Source of the DNA: an uncultured bacterium
GTDB taxonomy: Bacteria; Patescibacteriota; Saccharimonadia; Saccharimonadales; Saccharimonadaceae
Reading direction: 5' to 3'
NCBI GenBank assembly: GCA_903861015.1
Contig: CAIOSL010000093.1
Coordinates: forward strand, 1-7,796
Length of the DNA: 7,796 nucleotides
This document shows positions 5,678 to 7,796 of this stretch, in pieces. The position numbers were made by a program, and so were the translations under genes. Below the pieces are notes generated by a model. That model did no database searches. It saw nothing but the letters and a program-made list of their open reading frames with translations, and was not told where the DNA came from. Within the stretch, counting starts at the first letter, position 1, and each line of letters opens with the position of its first letter.

Positions 5678-6250
5678 ATGAAAAAAGAAGACATTATTGT
5701 TTTGCCCGACCTACGCTTGCGTCAAAAGTCGTCTAGAGTTCATATTGTTACCGACGAAACGCTTAGTTTGATCGATGACATGAATTCAGCTGCCATCGAC
5801 TGGGAAGATTCAAGGCCCCACGAGATTAGCGCCGCCCTAGCAGCTGTCCAAATTGGACGAATGGAGCGAGTCGTAACAGTACGAAGCGAGCTCGAGGACA
5901 AGTCAGTGCGTGAATTCACAGCACTAATCAACCCCCAGATAGTAAAATACGAGGGCGAGATTATTAGTGATTACGAAGGCTGTCTGAGCGTATCGGGAGT
6001 TTACGGTAAGGTGCCCAGGTACAGCAAGATACGCGTCAAGGCGCTAGATATCGACGGCAACGAAGTCAGATTCAAAGCTGAGGGCTTCCTCGCCAGGGTC
6101 ATCCAACACGAAATCGACCACACTAACGGGGTTGTTTTTATCGATCATATCCGTGATGACAAGAAAGCATTTTATAAGCTCGACGAAAAGGGCGAGCTAC
6201 AACCAGTAGATTATGCAAAATACATCGAAAACAATAGTATTCTTTGGTAG
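5678..6250 (+). CDS. def: Peptide deformylase
   Basis: Def removes the formyl group from the N-terminal methionine of new proteins in the cytoplasm. The 190-residue product carries motif 2 EGCLS (100-104) and motif 3 HEIDH (144-148), giving the metal ligands Cys102, His144 and His148 and the catalytic Glu145. Motif 1, normally GxGLAAxQ, reads SAALAAVQ (51-58): both glycines are replaced, but the catalytic Gln58 remains. Activity is expected because all catalytic residues are kept. The ATG at 5678 is chosen over a GTG at 5675 that adds only one Met, since the -10 box predicts transcription starting at about the ATG. It sits between priA and fmt, its usual partner; fmt begins inside its last 38 nt. 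Confidence 0.95.
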   Translation: MKKEDIIVLPDLRLRQKSSRVHIVTDETLSLIDDMNSAAIDWEDSRPHEISAALAAVQIGRMERVVTVRSELEDKSVREFTALINPQIVKYEGEIISDYEGCLSVSGVYGKVPRYSKIRVKALDIDGNEVRFKAEGFLARVIQHEIDHTNGVVFIDHIRDDKKAFYKLDEKGELQPVDYAKYIENNSILW

Positions 6251-7088
6251 TGGACCAGTCGCCGCCGCCTCGCTCGCCTCACTCAGCCAATACTTCGATA
6301 TCGAAGTAGTTATTACCAAGGCCGTACCGCCCCATCACAAAGGCACTGCACCCGTAGAGGAGTTGTCTCGCAAACTAAATCTACCAATCCTATTTGCTAG
6401 TACCAAGAAAGAGCTTAACGACATCTTTGCGAGCCAATCATTCAACAGTCGATTAGGCGTTGTGGTGGATTATGGGGTTATTATATCCGAACAAGTCATA
6501 AATTCATTTAAATTAGGTATCTTAAACAGCCACTTCAGCTTACTGCCAGAGTGGCGCGGCGCCGACCCAATTACTTTTTCAATCCTTAGCGGCCAAAAAA
6601 CAACCGGCGTCAGCCTGATGATAATCGACTCCGGCCTAGACACAGGCAAACTGATCGCTCAACAAGAACTTTCAATTAGTTCTGATTCAACTACGCGCAG
6701 CTTGACTGACGAACTAGTCGCCCTCAGCAATCAAATGTTGGCAAATTATATTCCAAAGTATATGGATGACCAGATTACACTATACGATCAACCAAATACA
6801 ATAGCCCCAACCTACTCTCGCAAGTTAACCAAAGCCGATGGTGACATCGACGCCACAAAGCCAGCCGCCCAAATCGAATGCGAAATCCGCGCCTACCTAG
6901 GTTGGCCTGGCAGTCGTATGAAGTTTAAAGACCGCACTTTAATCATCAAAAAGGCCCGTGTCGACTCTGCGCCCAACTCGCAACTCGACATACTATGTTC
7001 TGACGGCAAATATCTGATCATTGATCAACTGCTCGCCCCAAGCGGACGAACAGTCTCGGCGCGTGATTTTCTAAACGGTTACGCTTGA
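6213..7088 (+). CDS. fmt: Methionyl-tRNA formyltransferase
   Basis: Fmt transfers a formyl group from 10-formyl-tetrahydrofolate to initiator Met-tRNA, the step opposite to Def. The 291-residue protein opens with the Rossmann strand KTIVFFGSGPVAAASLASL (6-24). The catalytic region is NSHFSLLPEWRGADP (105-119) followed by GVSLMIIDSGLDTG (132-145), so the expected Asn105, His107 and Asp143 are all present. The C-terminal tRNA-binding domain is recognisable by YSRKLTKADGDID (201-213) and IRAYLGWPGSR (225-235). It is a little shorter than E. coli Fmt (315). The ATG at 6213 lies inside def, a 38-nt overlap in another frame; the first strand starts at residue 6, so no later start would keep the fold. 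No clear Shine-Dalgarno sequence precedes it, so it probably depends on translation of def. It ends in TGA, overlapping the convergent gene by 10 nt. Confidence 0.95.
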   Translation: MQNTSKTIVFFGSGPVAAASLASLSQYFDIEVVITKAVPPHHKGTAPVEELSRKLNLPILFASTKKELNDIFASQSFNSRLGVVVDYGVIISEQVINSFKLGILNSHFSLLPEWRGADPITFSILSGQKTTGVSLMIIDSGLDTGKLIAQQELSISSDSTTRSLTDELVALSNQMLANYIPKYMDDQITLYDQPNTIAPTYSRKLTKADGDIDATKPAAQIECEIRAYLGWPGSRMKFKDRTLIIKKARVDSAPNSQLDILCSDGKYLIIDQLLAPSGRTVSARDFLNGYA

Positions 7089-7516
7089 TTAGTGCTGCCG
7101 CCGCCCAATATAACGTCACGACTGGCCGCTAACTCTTGTTTTAGAGTGGTCAAAACTTCGGCCACAACCTGTCGATAGTCCGGACGATTAATCTCTAGCC
7201 ATTTAGTAGCAGCGTATTCTGCCTTTAGATTGACGTCATTAACATCCAGCCCGGTAGCAGTTTGTAATTGTTGAAAAACCACGTCATTATAATAATCCGG
7301 TACGGCTTTTTCCAGCCAACCAATAACCACATCTTCTTTTCGATCAATAATCGATTCAAACTCTTCTAGTTGACCATCGGTCATGCCATCGGATAATTTT
7401 GTTCCCACCCGTAACTCCAACTCATCATAGACATGCTGCAAAAACGGCTTCTTTTGGTCATCCGGCAAAGAGCCCAGACCTATTTCTTCCAAGAACTTAT
7501 CATCTAGCTGAAACAT
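7079..7516 (-). CDS. DUF5663-like small acidic protein
   Basis: The 145-residue protein begins MFQLDDKFLEEIGLGSLPDD and continues with KKPFLQHVYDELELRVG (22-38), which I recognise as the DUF5663 type found in candidate-phyla genomes. Its function is unknown. It is acidic and appears helical, with no signal peptide, membrane segment or Cys. Two similar segments are visible: WLEKAVPDYYNDVV (67-80) and WLEINRPDYRQVV (107-119), sharing W-L-E-x3-P-D-Y-x2-V-V when aligned allowing one extra residue. The ATG at 7516 has the ribosome site GAAGGG 7 nt upstream. It follows infB by 43 nt on the same strand and may share its transcript. Its TAA stop lies within the end of fmt, which is convergent. Confidence 0.8.
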   Translation of the reverse strand: MFQLDDKFLEEIGLGSLPDDQKKPFLQHVYDELELRVGTKLSDGMTDGQLEEFESIIDRKEDVVIGWLEKAVPDYYNDVVFQQLQTATGLDVNDVNLKAEYAATKWLEINRPDYRQVVAEVLTTLKQELAASRDVILGGGSTNQA

Positions 7517-7523
7517 ATACTTA

Positions 7524-7529
7524 CCCTTC
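7524..7529 (-). promoter_or_regulatory. Ribosome binding site of the DUF5663-like gene
   Basis: On the minus strand GAAGGG ends 7 nt before the ATG at 7516, a normal distance. The upstream 30 nt are A-rich without a convincing -10 box, fitting translation from an infB read-through mRNA. Confidence 0.5.
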
Positions 7530-7559
7530 TTTTTGTTTGTTTTTAGTTATTGCTGCTAT

Positions 7560-7796
7560 TTATTTTAACACTCGTTTGACTAATTCACGAGTAAATAATT
7601 CTAACTTGTCGCCTTCTTGCAACAAAAGTTTCTTGGATGATTTTAGGCTCATGCCACACATTTCGCCCTCAAACACTTCTTTAGCTTCTTGCTGTTGGCG
7701 TTGGACATTCACCACCTTAACCTCGGCAATTTGTTCCTTGTCACGCTTCACCCTGACCAGAACGCCAGGCATGACCTTGCCTTTTGTAACTTCACC
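7560..7796 (-). CDS. infB: Translation initiation factor IF-2, C-terminal end (cut by window edge)
   Basis: The last 78 residues of the protein are present, running in from beyond position 7796 with no start in the window; the frame stays open through 7796, so the Met at 7772 is internal. The visible part matches the final beta-barrel domain of IF-2, which binds the formyl-methionine end of initiator tRNA. GEVTKGKVMPGVLVRVKRD corresponds to the usual GxVxRGxxVRVxRD; VNVQRQQQEAKEVFEGEMCGM corresponds to SLKRxKDDVKEVxxGxECGI; LQEGDKLELF corresponds to IKEGDxIE. The G domain lies outside. An unusual ending of about 8 basic residues (RELVKRVLK) follows the conserved barrel. The stop is TAA at 7562-7560. 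Confidence 0.9.
   Translation of the reverse strand, partial: GEVTKGKVMPGVLVRVKRDKEQIAEVKVVNVQRQQQEAKEVFEGEMCGMSLKSSKKLLLQEGDKLELFTRELVKRVLK

Noticed and set aside
7517..7559. A promoter in the gap between infB and the DUF5663-like gene
   Set aside because: The gap is A-rich but contains no convincing -10 with a plausible -35; TAAGTA next to the ATG is too close and overlaps the ribosome site spacing.
7560..7772. A separate 70-residue protein starting at the ATG at 7772
   Set aside because: The frame is open to the window edge and the residues before the Met (GEVTKGKV) fit the IF-2 C-terminal domain, so this is the end of infB.

Overview
The window looks like chromosomal housekeeping DNA from a candidate-phyla-radiation (Patescibacteria) bacterium, most likely a Saccharibacteria (TM7) relative. 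This assignment rests on recognition of protein families, not on a search. The signs are a DUF5663-type small protein next to infB, a small winged-helix protein of a type I associate with these genomes, a shortened PriA and a compact gene layout. The standard bacterial code fits: priA and fmt end in TGA, and no other gene is interrupted by TGA. I see no mobile element, CRISPR array, tRNA, rRNA or phage gene.

Left block, minus strand, read right to left from 3683 to 1: a COG1926-like phosphoribosyltransferase, a winged-helix regulator, recJ (single-strand 5'-3' exonuclease), rpsU (ribosomal protein bS21), yqeY, and the N-terminal 96 residues of an adenylate-kinase-type nucleotide kinase cut by the window edge. 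The wHTH-recJ and rpsU-yqeY pairs are almost fused (2 and 1 nt gaps). rpsU has its own promoter just after the recJ stop codon.

Middle block, plus strand, 3713 to 7088: priA, def and fmt, the widespread replication-restart / formyl-methionine cluster. def and fmt overlap by 38 nt. Fmt formylates initiator Met-tRNA and Def removes the formyl group from new proteins, so the two form one cycle.

Right block, minus strand, 7796 to 7079: the last 78 residues of translation initiation factor IF-2, then a DUF5663-like protein whose 3' end overlaps the end of fmt by 10 nt. With fmt, def, infB and rpsU present, most of the window concerns translation initiation.

The most interesting non-coding pattern is that four transcription units (rpsU, the phosphoribosyltransferase, priA, def) each carry a -10 box, three of them TGn-extended, ending only 6 to 9 nt before the start codon. 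This predicts leaderless mRNAs. adk, the winged-helix gene and the DUF5663 gene instead have Shine-Dalgarno sequences. The priA and phosphoribosyltransferase promoters face away from each other inside a 29-nt gap. Protein-level oddities are a PriA without room for its winged-helix domain, a peptide deformylase with a changed first motif, and a phosphoribosyltransferase missing one acidic residue of its PRPP loop. I did not find a defence system or a clearly new multi-gene system.
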